NCBI RefSeq assembly: GCF_000381745.1
Contig: NZ_KB906972.1
Span: 1-64,000, forward strand
Length of the DNA: 64,000 nucleotides
Direction of reading: 5' to 3'
DNA from: Psychromonas ossibalaenae ATCC BAA-1528
GTDB taxonomy: Bacteria; Pseudomonadota; Gammaproteobacteria; Enterobacterales; Psychromonadaceae
Part shown: positions 1 through 7,296 of the stretch, piece after piece
Layout: each line of letters opens with the position of its first letter
Position numbering within the stretch: the stretch's first letter is position 1
Notes under the pieces: model-generated
What the model was told of the DNA's origin: nothing
Database searches by the model: none
What the model saw: only the letters and a program-made list of their open reading frames with translations
Program-made: the position numbers and the translations under genes

Positions 1-290
1 TTCAATATGCGAGTCATCAATATAGACGAATACTGCGGTTGCATGGATTTGTAGGCAGTATGAGTAAAAAAGGATGTTGCTGGGATAACGCAGTAGCAGA
101 AAGTTTTTTCGGCAGTTTGAAACAGGAGCGTGTTCATTGGCGCAATTATCAAACGCGCTATGCAGCTCAGCAAGATGTTATGAATTACATCACGATGTGG
201 TACAACTGCCAACGAATGCATTCATACCTTGATTATCGAAGCCCCAATGAATTTGAACGTATGGATAGACCGTTAAAAGAAGTAGCTTAA
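1..290 (+). CDS. IS3-family transposase OrfB, C-terminal fragment (runs off window start)
   Basis: The reading frame is open from the left edge and ends at a TAA at 288-290, so only the C-terminal ~95 residues are visible. It begins with a QYAS..YR stretch that normally follows the second catalytic Asp in IS3/IS150-type integrases. It continues through CCWDNAVAESFFGSLKQE, whose Glu (in NAVAESFF) is the final acid of the DDE triad, and then YN..R.HSYLDYRSPNEFE, the usual rve_3 tail. The product catalyses strand transfer during transposition. Whether the whole element is intact cannot be judged from this window. An internal ATG at 39 is just a methionine inside the domain. Confidence 0.9.
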   Translation, partial: QYASHQYRRILRLHGFVGSMSKKGCCWDNAVAESFFGSLKQERVHWRNYQTRYAAQQDVMNYITMWYNCQRMHSYLDYRSPNEFERMDRPLKEVA

Positions 291-330
291 CGAACTTAAC
301 TAGGGTGACCGAATTCAGTTGACCAGGTCA
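1..330 (+). mobile_element. IS3-family insertion sequence, right end
   Basis: The transposase fragment is followed by about 40 bp ending in GAATTCAGTTGACCAGGTCA at 311-330. A terminal CA after the transposase stop is what an IS3-family right inverted repeat looks like. The complementary left end should begin TGACCTGGTCAAC. If the element ends at 330, the next three bases (CTA, 331-333) would be the target duplication. The left end lies outside the window, so the boundary is inferred from one side only. Confidence 0.7.
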
Positions 331-389
331 CTAGATGATGGCTATCGCTCAGCCCTTTTAGAATCAGGGATTAAAATGCGCTAGCCGTG

Positions 390-598
390 CAGTAAACATC
401 AGATAGTGCTATTTATTAAAACTGTTTGAACGTTATTAAACTGTGACGGTGATGAATAAGTTTGCATCGTCAGTAAACATCAGATAGTGCTATTTATTAA
501 AACGGCTTGAGCGCTATTAATTTAGTGATGGTGATGAGGATATTTGTATCCTCTGTCAATAACTAACAGCGTTTTAAGAAAACTGTTTGAGCGCTATT
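390..598. repeat. Tandem repeat, three degenerate ~81-bp units
   Basis: A 33-bp stretch at 390-422 is repeated exactly at 471-503 (period 81). The sequence after it is similar in both copies: a ..TTGA.CG.TATT block, then GTGA(C/T)GGTGATGA. A third, more diverged unit keeps AAAACTGTTTGAGCGCTATT at 579-598 (compare 418-437 and 499-518) and then a GATG.TGAT tail. The array sits between the insertion sequence end and the 3' end of the minus-strand gene at 618-1265. I see no coding frame or strong hairpin in it, and with about three units it is not a CRISPR array. Confidence 0.75.
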
Positions 599-617
599 CA
601 GCTGCTGATGTTGATTG

Positions 618-1265
618 TTATTCCGGATTTTTAATTAATTTTAGAAATAACTTTGTAGCCTCTTTAAACTGAGGCTCCATTTTTATCATCTGACTTTTTT
701 TACTCATTTTTCCTACGGTTTTCATAGACGGGCGAAATATTAGCTTAAAGTGCTTGTCATCCTGCTCAACACAAAACTCATCTTCTGAAAATATTCCCTG
801 CTTTTCAGGTGCATAGGCTTTAAAAAACTCAACCAGTTTCGCCATGCTTGGTCCTGAAACCGTATGCTGCGCTAAAGTCATACCTGCCGCATTGGAGATG
901 ATTATTTCAAAGGGATTCGAGCGGTAAGCTAACACAGAATATATTTTACGTAACTGAATCGAAGTCGGCTTCACGGCGGTATGAATTTTCCCATCAATGC
1001 AGAAACGCACTAGCTGTTCCCTAGCCATAAACGCGACCATATCGGTATCAATGATTGAGTGTTCCTGACCAAGAAAATCCGGCAGCAGTTTCAGAACGTC
1101 GAGGTGATTTTTACGTTTGAAACAGTTACTGCGGTCCAGATGTAATAAACGTCCGTCCGGCAGTATATAACCAGCCTCATTAATGTTATTGGTTAAACCA
1201 AGTACTTCAATTAGTTTATCTGTATCGTTTTCCGGGATCTGCGTATTATTGGATGCTGTATTCAT
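618..1265 (-). CDS. Hypothetical protein, 215 aa
   Basis: I do not recognise this protein. It has no signal peptide or membrane segment and reads as a soluble, basic protein of mixed helix and strand. Near the N-terminus (about residues 30-45) is GYILPDGRLLHLDR, a turn-rich segment of the kind seen in some phage- and plasmid-associated domains, but that similarity is an impression only. The C-terminus is Lys-rich. The ATG is preceded by GGGAG at a good distance. It lies 17 bp downstream of ycbX on the same strand and is probably cotranscribed with mgsA and ycbX, but its position beside an insertion sequence and a repeat array suggests it may be a recent neighbour. Confidence 0.7.
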   Translation of the reverse strand: MNTASNNTQIPENDTDKLIEVLGLTNNINEAGYILPDGRLLHLDRSNCFKRKNHLDVLKLLPDFLGQEHSIIDTDMVAFMAREQLVRFCIDGKIHTAVKPTSIQLRKIYSVLAYRSNPFEIIISNAAGMTLAQHTVSGPSMAKLVEFFKAYAPEKQGIFSEDEFCVEQDDKHFKLIFRPSMKTVGKMSKKSQMIKMEPQFKEATKLFLKLIKNPE

Positions 1266-1282
1266 GGTTCTCCCATTATGTA

Positions 1283-2383
1283 TTAATGTGCAACGCTGAT
1301 ATCTGATAGCGGGATACAGCTGCAGGCAAGAATATAACCCTGCTCAATTTCTGAATCATTTAAACCTTCATTATTGAGGGTTATGACTTCACCTTCGAGC
1401 AGCTTGACTTTACAGCGTCCGCATTTACCGCCGCGGCAGGAATAGGGGATATCAATGCCGGCTTGTTCGGCCTGATCTAACAGCAGCTGCTGGTTATCAC
1501 CACTGATTGTTATATCGGCTCCCTGATAATGTATCTCTACCGATTTTTTACTGCTGCTCTGTTCTTCAAGCTGTGAGCTGTAAAAAGGAGCACTTTGAGC
1601 GGCTATGACCTGGATTTCATCACCCGTACGGATCAAACCTTGATTCAGCGGGATCAGATTCTGCCCGAAATCTACATTACCCTGGTGATAGCGGAACTTT
1701 GCCAGAGTTGCCAGTGGTTCATTACTTTCAGCAAGACCGGTTTTGGGATCAACATTGGTAAACAAGCAGCGTGAACAAGGCTTGCTGATCTCAAATTCAA
1801 CTTCTCCAATTTTTATGCGTGACCATGTATCTTCAACAAATGGAAAATCACCCTTGATAACAATGTTGGGACGAAAATGCAAAGCTGTTACCGGAGTTTC
1901 TAAGCGTGCGTTAAGCAGGTCAACGGAGGCCTGATTGATCAGCAGTAATGGATAACCGTCGGCGAATGAAACCTGTGTCTGTTTGTTTTTTATTAAACGT
2001 TTTGTTTGTTCTGCGAAATAGACTAACTGGCAGTCCAGTTTCAGATAGTCCGAAAACCATAAATCGTAATCACGATGGCAATGCAAAGCATTTACCTGAT
2101 CTGACCAGACTTGTGTTTTTTTTATCTCTTGGCCAAAGTTATCTGGATTGATAGTGAGTGTCGGCATATCGGGGGCGTTTACCAGTAGAGTATTTTGTGA
2201 AAACTGTACCTCGATCTGCGTTAACTGCGGCTGGGTACGGCCGGTAATAAATTTGCCCTGCTTATCAACCAGCATATAGCGGCGGTCAAAACTTAATCCC
2301 TTTTCTTCAACCTGAGCCGCCGGTTGATTGATCGCTTTAATCGATTTGATCGGGTAAATGTATATATCGCTAAGTGTCTGCAA
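1283..2383 (-). CDS. ycbX: YcbX-like MOSC domain and 2Fe-2S ferredoxin protein
   Basis: At 366 aa it matches the E. coli YcbX layout: MOSC N-terminal beta-barrel (about 1-115), MOSC molybdenum-cofactor domain (about 130-265), C-terminal plant-type ferredoxin (about 285-366). The MOSC part has KPCSRCLFTNVDP, which carries the Cys expected to ligate Mo. The ferredoxin has CRGGKCGRC and a later CSC, the four-Cys 2Fe-2S pattern. YcbX reduces N-hydroxylated bases such as 6-hydroxylaminopurine, using CysJ as electron donor in E. coli. The start is a TTG: its alignment with E. coli YcbX (MxTL...I.P.KS) and the upstream AGGAAGG support it. It lies 26 bp after mgsA. Confidence 0.9.
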   Translation of the reverse strand: MQTLSDIYIYPIKSIKAINQPAAQVEEKGLSFDRRYMLVDKQGKFITGRTQPQLTQIEVQFSQNTLLVNAPDMPTLTINPDNFGQEIKKTQVWSDQVNALHCHRDYDLWFSDYLKLDCQLVYFAEQTKRLIKNKQTQVSFADGYPLLLINQASVDLLNARLETPVTALHFRPNIVIKGDFPFVEDTWSRIKIGEVEFEISKPCSRCLFTNVDPKTGLAESNEPLATLAKFRYHQGNVDFGQNLIPLNQGLIRTGDEIQVIAAQSAPFYSSQLEEQSSSKKSVEIHYQGADITISGDNQQLLLDQAEQAGIDIPYSCRGGKCGRCKVKLLEGEVITLNNEGLNDSEIEQGYILACSCIPLSDISVAH

Positions 2384-2409
2384 ATCTTATTACCTTCCTG
2401 CTGTTATTC

Positions 2410-2868
2410 TTATTGAGTGCGTTCAGCTAAGTATCCTTGATAATCAGGAATACGGGTCTGGTAGCTGTTTTCCAGATGCACTGAATCCATAATGAAATCA
2501 GCGGTAGCAATATTAGTTGCCACAGGAATATTCCACACGGCGGCTAAGCGTAATAATGCTTTTACATCTGGATCATGCGGCACCGCGTTCATCGGATCCC
2601 AGAAAAAAATAAGTAAATCGATTTCACCTTCCGCTATTTTTGCTCCAAGCTGCTGATCACCTCCCATTGGACCTGAATACAGGCATTTGATAGGTAAACC
2701 TATTTTTTGAGATAATAATGAACCCGTTGTTCCGGTCGCATAAAGGTGATGTAGTTTTAAAATTTCACTGCGTCTTTCTGACCAGTTAAGCAGCTCTTGT
2801 TTCATATGATCGTGTGCAACGAGTGCAATACGTTTATGCTTAGGTAATTCTCGTGTTGTATAGTTCAT
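2410..2868 (-). CDS. mgsA: Methylglyoxal synthase
   Basis: MgsA converts dihydroxyacetone phosphate to methylglyoxal and phosphate, a bypass of lower glycolysis used when sugar phosphates accumulate. The 152-aa length equals that of the E. coli enzyme. H19, the GPMGGDQQ loop with catalytic D71, D91 and H98 all fall at the expected positions. The frame is open 17 codons further upstream, but the ATG at 2868 has AAGGGA just before it and gives the canonical N-terminus. It is the first gene of a minus-strand run with ycbX and the 618-1265 gene. GloA, which detoxifies methylglyoxal, is encoded at about 21.2 kb. Confidence 0.95.
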   Translation of the reverse strand: MNYTTRELPKHKRIALVAHDHMKQELLNWSERRSEILKLHHLYATGTTGSLLSQKIGLPIKCLYSGPMGGDQQLGAKIAEGEIDLLIFFWDPMNAVPHDPDVKALLRLAAVWNIPVATNIATADFIMDSVHLENSYQTRIPDYQGYLAERTQ

Positions 2869-3224
2869 TCTTATCCCTTTAATAATCTCACAGCCTGTTC
2901 TGACGGCCATACGACACAATAATATGCATTATTGCAGTAATAAGTAATGTGACCAAACACAGGCTTTCTGCCAGAGCTTCATCGCAAGCAGTATTGTTGT
3001 CATAAAATTTGCATAAATCAGTACACGTTGAGTTATAAACTGGTCATTATTTCAGCTTGAACTCTAATATCTGTTTACAGATCGCCCTGCTTAGTTCGGC
3101 ATTTTCATATGCTTGACTTATAGTACTTGTAAAGTAAACAGTATCGGTTAAGCTTTACTGTCAGTAGTCTTTTATCTTGTTGTATTTGAGTGATAATCTC
3201 AAATATATTTTGTCCGGAGTTTTT
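2869..3224. other. Intergenic region between divergent mgsA and the 3225 gene
   Basis: This 356-bp stretch has no convincing gene. It should contain the promoters for both divergent genes. A TTGACT at about 3114 could be a -35 box for the rightward gene, but no clean -10 box follows at 17 bp. Short imperfect palindromes are present (for example ATCTG..CAGAT near 3069-3082), none strong enough to name. Confidence 0.4.
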
Positions 3225-3719
3225 ATGAAAAACAGTGACCAGTTATCTCTTTATTTTGCGGATCAATTACCAACATTATTGATTGCTCACCCTACTTTTA
3301 AGTTTATCGGCTTAAAAATCAATCGGGAAGAAAATCAAACTGCCCTGCATTCGATTTATATTGAAAAAGAAGATGTTTCGGATGAGCTGCCTTTTCGAGC
3401 TTTGATTACTATTGCCGAGTGGAACAGTAAAAGTGAAGAAGAAGAGTTTTTTCTAGAGGCATTAACAGCAGAGCGTTTAATTGAAAAATTACAGCGTTTT
3501 GATGACATCGGCTCTTTTGTATTTTTCAAGATTCCTCGTTCAGTGACCATGGATACGGTAAATATGTATCCGCAGCCTATGTTCTGTAAATTATTTCCGG
3601 AACTGGGCGAGTTTGACCGGGATGCTTCTGCTCAGGAGTTACAAGTGCTTGAAAATAAGTCAGTTACACTGCTTTCTGGTCTGGAGCTGCGTTTAAAAGT
3701 AGAACAACAGTCAGAATAG
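3225..3719 (+). CDS. Hypothetical protein, 164 aa
   Basis: I do not recognise the family. The product is an acidic soluble protein without signal peptide or membrane segment. It has an EEEEFFLEAL helix near the middle and an FFKIPRSVTMDTVNMYPQP segment about two thirds along. The ATG at 3225 is chosen over an upstream in-frame start at 3177 because CCGGAG lies just before it. It stands alone on the plus strand and ends in the shared terminator at 3767-3804, facing the minus-strand gene 3821-4180. Confidence 0.7.
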   Translation: MKNSDQLSLYFADQLPTLLIAHPTFKFIGLKINREENQTALHSIYIEKEDVSDELPFRALITIAEWNSKSEEEEFFLEALTAERLIEKLQRFDDIGSFVFFKIPRSVTMDTVNMYPQPMFCKLFPELGEFDRDASAQELQVLENKSVTLLSGLELRLKVEQQSE

Positions 3720-3766
3720 GTATCTAAGTGTTTACTGATATCTGTCTGCTATATCAAGCTTAATAA

Positions 3767-3804
3767 AAAGGGCGTATTAATAATAATTAATACGCCCTTT
3801 TTGT
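3767..3804. terminator. Bidirectional intrinsic terminator
   Basis: A perfect 14-bp stem (AAAGGGCGTATTAA, loop TAATAA, complement) at 3767-3800 is followed by TTTGTTT on the plus strand and preceded by AAAA. It can therefore serve both the 3225-3719 gene and the convergent 3821-4180 gene. Confidence 0.9.
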
Positions 3805-3820
3805 TTATAGCAGATACGCA

Positions 3821-4180
3821 TTAAGCGGAATAATGTTTATCACCGAACATCAGTTTGTACATTAACCAGATGCTTAGCAGCAGGGTTAATGTAATTGAAA
3901 TAATGTTGGAACCAAGCTCGGGGTATAACGCGCCGTTCACAGCCGTATAGGAGAATATCCCAATAAAGAAGGCTGCCCAGGCTGGACGAATACTTAGTTC
4001 ATTTTGCGTTTCTTTTATATAAATACTATAAAAATGGTTTACAGCAAAATACAGGGTAAGAAACGGAAAAATAGAAAACGGCAAAAGGGAGATTGTTAAT
4101 ATCGAAAAACAGGCGTTAACTGAAAGTCCGATCAAAAACGTATAAGCAAGCCATTTTAAAGAAATGCGGTTTTGATTCAT
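3821..4180 (-). CDS. Small hypothetical membrane protein, 119 aa
   Basis: I do not recognise a family. Hydrophobic stretches at about residues 10-30, 32-52, 67-86 and 92-111 suggest four membrane-spanning helices with short loops and a charged KETQNELSIRP loop between the two halves. The start ATG has AAGGAAG upstream. It is a single-gene unit ending at the shared terminator on its 3' side. Inner-membrane location is inferred from hydrophobicity only. Confidence 0.7.
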   Translation of the reverse strand: MNQNRISLKWLAYTFLIGLSVNACFSILTISLLPFSIFPFLTLYFAVNHFYSIYIKETQNELSIRPAWAAFFIGIFSYTAVNGALYPELGSNIISITLTLLLSIWLMYKLMFGDKHYSA

Positions 4181-4429
4181 GAAATGCTTCCTTAAAGAAT
4201 GTTAGAGGGTGAATTTTGTTAATATTTAACCTTAAAAATAACATGATAATTGATATTTTTCCTATTTTATTTATAACTTTACCCGAAGCTTAAATTACTG
4301 CTGTGAGATTAGTCTTGCCTAGCGCACGATTTGTTAGCAGGGTGTGTGACAAATGCTAATGTATTGTTACTATTTCTTTTGTTTTTATATTCCGGTAGTT
4401 GAGTGTATGTTTCTTCATTAGAGGTAGTC

Positions 4430-5860
4430 ATGTCCGAGCAGAAAAGTAAGAATATTAAACCTGAAACTTATGATTACGATGCGGTTGTTATCGGCTCCGG
4501 ACCGGGAGGGGAAGGGGCCGCAATGAAGCTGGCAAAAGGCGGCCTGCGTGTTGCAGTAGTCGAAAAATATCATGATATCGGCGGCGGCTGTACGCACTGG
4601 GGAACAATTCCCTCAAAAGCGCTTCGCCATAGTGTCAGCCAGCTTATCGAGCTTAAACACAATGCCCTGTTTACTAATAATTACCCGCAAAAACAGTCAT
4701 TCACTTTTGCTGATGTGCTGCGCCATACGGAGCAGGTTATCAGCAAGCAGGTAAGTATGCGCAGCGGTTTTTATAATCGTAATAACTGTTCATTACATTT
4801 TGGTGAAGCTTCTTTTGTCGATAATCACACTATAGCCGTTAAAAATAAAGACGGCAACACTGAGAAGTTTACTGCAGAAAATGTGATTATTGCAACCGGG
4901 TCCCGGCCTTATCATCCTGAGGATATTGATTTTTCAGATGCAAATATATACGACAGCGATACTATTCTGTCATTGGATTATCAGCCGCAGCATATTGTGA
5001 TTTATGGAGCCGGCGTTATCGGCTCTGAGTATGCTTCTATTTTTAGAGGCTTAGGCGTTAAAACTGATTTAATTAATACGCAGAACCGTCTGCTGTCATT
5101 TCTGGATGATGAAATGTCCGATGCGATATCTTATCATTTTAGAAATTCAGGCATCATTCTTCGTCATGACGAGGCTTATAAGAAAATTGAAGCCGTTAAA
5201 AACGGAGTTGTCATTCATTTTAAGTCGGGTAAAAAAATGAAAGCTGACTGCTTGTTATTTGCAAACGGGCGAACCGGAAATACCGATAAACTAAACCTGC
5301 AGTCTGTAGGTTTAAGTCCTGACGGGCGTGGACAGCTGGCGGTAAATCCGCATTATCAGACCGATGTAAAGAATATTTATGCTATTGGTGATGTTATTGG
5401 TTATCCAAGTCTTGCAAGTGCCGCTTATGATCAGGGACGAATTGCCGCGCATGTCATTCTAACCCGTGAAGGTAAGAAAAAATTAATCAAAGACATTCCA
5501 ACAGGGATTTTTACTATTCCAGAAATCAGTTCTGTGGGGAAAACTGAGCAGATGCTGACGCAGCAGCAGGTACCCTATGAGGTCGGGCGTGCGCAGTTTA
5601 AAGATCTGGCTCGTTCACAGATTTTAGGCTCTGAAGTAGGCAGTCTGAAGATTTTATTCCATAGAGAAACAAAAGAGATATTAGGTATTCACTGTTTTGG
5701 TGAGCGTGCGGCTGAAATTATTCATATCGGTCAGGCGATTATGGAGCAGAAGGGGCAGGCTAATACTATTGAGTATTTTGTAAATACCACTTTTAACTAT
5801 CCCACCATGGCTGAGGCTTATCGCGTGGCCGCCTTGAATGGTTTGAACCGTTTGTTTTAA
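4430..5860 (+). CDS. sthA: Soluble pyridine nucleotide transhydrogenase
   Basis: SthA (UdhA) is a cytoplasmic flavoprotein that moves hydride between NADPH and NAD+, so it balances the two cofactor pools. The 476-aa protein has the FAD site GSGPGG at about 22-28, a second dinucleotide fold with GAGVIGSE, and the GDVIG FAD motif near residue 325. The active-site segment reads [15 protein letters not shown]: the second Cys of the lipoamide-dehydrogenase CxxxxC pair is absent, which is diagnostic of SthA. An ATG with AGAGG before it at 4430 is preferred to the in-frame start nine codons upstream. It is transcribed alone, convergent with nudE. Confidence 0.95.
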   Translation: MSEQKSKNIKPETYDYDAVVIGSGPGGEGAAMKLAKGGLRVAVVEKYHDIGGGCTHWGTIPSKALRHSVSQLIELKHNALFTNNYPQKQSFTFADVLRHTEQVISKQVSMRSGFYNRNNCSLHFGEASFVDNHTIAVKNKDGNTEKFTAENVIIATGSRPYHPEDIDFSDANIYDSDTILSLDYQPQHIVIYGAGVIGSEYASIFRGLGVKTDLINTQNRLLSFLDDEMSDAISYHFRNSGIILRHDEAYKKIEAVKNGVVIHFKSGKKMKADCLLFANGRTGNTDKLNLQSVGLSPDGRGQLAVNPHYQTDVKNIYAIGDVIGYPSLASAAYDQGRIAAHVILTREGKKKLIKDIPTGIFTIPEISSVGKTEQMLTQQQVPYEVGRAQFKDLARSQILGSEVGSLKILFHRETKEILGIHCFGERAAEIIHIGQAIMEQKGQANTIEYFVNTTFNYPTMAEAYRVAALNGLNRLF

Positions 5861-5867
5861 ACCATCA

Positions 5868-5896
5868 GGCAGGGGATAAATTATTTATCCCCTGCC
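5868..5896. terminator. Strong hairpin between convergent sthA and nudE
   Basis: GGCAGGGGATAAA at 5868-5880 pairs perfectly with 5884-5896 across a 3-nt loop. It lies between the sthA stop (5860) and the nudE stop (5898), as expected for a shared terminator, but neither side has a clear U-tract, so it could instead be an mRNA-stabilising 3' hairpin. Confidence 0.65.
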
Positions 5897-5897
5897 G

Positions 5898-6461
5898 TTA
5901 AAGCTGTCCATTGTTTAATGCTTTAAGTGTTAATAATAATGCGGAAATTCCCCGTGCTTCCTGAAAATCTTCTCTTGCTAATAATTCATCAACCTTATTT
6001 AAAGGCCACTTTATAACCTCAAGAGGCTCCGGTTCATCACCTTCTAACTTTTCTGGATAAAGGTCAAAAGCCATAAACAGCGTCATTTCACTATTAAAAT
6101 AACTAGGGGCCATGCTTACTTTTTTCAGCTTGGTTAAGCGCTGTGCGCCAAACCCCACTTCTTCTTTCAATTCTCGGTTAGCGGCTGTCTCGGGTGTTTC
6201 GCCCGGGTCTATAAGACCTTTGGGAAAACCTAGTTCGTAGCTGTGTGTGCCGGCTGCATACTCGCGAATAAGCAGAAGGGTATCTTTATCGTAAAACGGA
6301 ACAATTAATACCGCTCCCGGATGGCTGCCCTGCATCCGTTCAAATTCGCGCTGCTGACCGTTGCTGAACTTCAGCTGAATAGCTTCAATACTAAAAAAGC
6401 GGCTGCTGGCAATCAGGCTGCGCTTTAAAATTTGCGGTAATGTTGGTGATGACTGGCTCAT
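5898..6461 (-). CDS. nudE: ADP compounds hydrolase NudE (Nudix)
   Basis: NudE hydrolyses ADP-ribose, Ap3A, NADH and related compounds to AMP plus a second product. The Nudix box GLIDPGETPETAANRELKEE plus VGF (about 82-104) fits GX5EX7REUXEEXGU exactly. The 187-aa length and flanking sequence match the E. coli protein. Start at 6461 is preferred to the longer frame because GGAG precedes it and the longer form would overlap the divergent gene's leader. It sits back to back with yrfG and near mrcA, as in the E. coli nudE-mrcA-yrfG neighbourhood. Confidence 0.93.
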   Translation of the reverse strand: MSQSSPTLPQILKRSLIASSRFFSIEAIQLKFSNGQQREFERMQGSHPGAVLIVPFYDKDTLLLIREYAAGTHSYELGFPKGLIDPGETPETAANRELKEEVGFGAQRLTKLKKVSMAPSYFNSEMTLFMAFDLYPEKLEGDEPEPLEVIKWPLNKVDELLAREDFQEARGISALLLTLKALNNGQL

Positions 6462-6573
6462 GAATTTTTCTCCACACTGAAACAACCAGAGAACTGAAGT
6501 ATCTCTTTCTAAGTTGTTTATCATGTTATCTTACAAGCAACTGTTCATTAATTATAATTTATCGAGGTTTTTT

Positions 6574-7221
6574 ATGCATCTGCTCAGTGAAGTTGATACT
6601 GTCCTGCTGGATATGGACGGCACCCTGCTGGATTTACATTACGACAATCATTTCTGGTTGGAGTTTGTTCCCAGTCAGTATGCTCAGAAATTACAGATCC
6701 CCTTAGCTGAAGCAGAGAGCCATGTATTCGCTCAGTATGCGAAGGTATCTGGGCAATTAGACTGGTACTGCTATGATCACTGGAGTAAGACTTTCGGCTT
6801 AGATATCCATGAGCTGCAGCATAAAACTAAGCATAAAATTCAGGTTCGCAGTGATACATTATGGTTTTTAGAGCGTCTTCGTCAGCTTAATAAACGGGTT
6901 GTGATACTAACTAATGCACACCGCAGCGGTATTGATGTAAAAATGCAGGAAACGGGTATAAGCCGTTACTTTGATGAAATAGTTTCCAGCCATGACTATC
7001 AGGCTGCAAAAGAAGCCCCGCATTTCTGGTCGTCGGTTGAATCCGAGCTTAAGCTGGATCTGTCACGCTGTCTATTTATTGATGACAGTGAAAAAATATT
7101 AAAAGCGGCAGAGCAGGCTGGTGTTGCTTACCTGTGCGGTATTGCCACACCAGACAGCACTAAGGCAGCACAGAATATGCGGGATTTTAAGGTTATTAAA
7201 CTGTTTTCCGAGCTGTTGTAG
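6574..7221 (+). CDS. yrfG: GMP/IMP nucleotidase YrfG (HAD superfamily)
   Basis: YrfG is a HAD phosphatase that in E. coli dephosphorylates GMP and IMP. The 215-aa protein starts MHLLSEVDTVLLDMDGTLLD, with nucleophile D13 and general acid D15. Motif II is ILTNAH and motif IV is LFIDDSE with the metal-binding Asp pair; WYCYDHWS in the cap is shared with E. coli YrfG. The ATG at 6574, preceded by GAGG, is chosen over an in-frame start 20 codons upstream. Divergent from nudE, convergent with mrcA. Confidence 0.92.
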   Translation: MHLLSEVDTVLLDMDGTLLDLHYDNHFWLEFVPSQYAQKLQIPLAEAESHVFAQYAKVSGQLDWYCYDHWSKTFGLDIHELQHKTKHKIQVRSDTLWFLERLRQLNKRVVILTNAHRSGIDVKMQETGISRYFDEIVSSHDYQAAKEAPHFWSSVESELKLDLSRCLFIDDSEKILKAAEQAGVAYLCGIATPDSTKAAQNMRDFKVIKLFSELL

Positions 7222-7239
7222 GGTATTAGGAAGAAAGAT

Positions 7240-7276
7240 AAACTACCACTGTAAAACGGCAGTAGTTTATTTTTGT
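7240..7276 (+). terminator. Intrinsic terminator after yrfG
   Basis: AAACTA and CTG (interrupted by CCA) pair with CAG-TAGTTT across TAAAACGG, followed by a T-rich run (TTATTTTTGT). It lies between yrfG and the convergent mrcA stop at 7297. The left-arm bulge makes it weaker than others in the window. Confidence 0.65.
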
Positions 7277-7296
7277 AAGATTACCTGCAGATATAG

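Noticed and set aside
390-598. CRISPR-like repeat array
   Set aside because: Only about three units, period 81 with a 33-bp conserved part, the rest also similar between units, and no cas genes nearby. Spacers should differ; here the whole unit is repeated.
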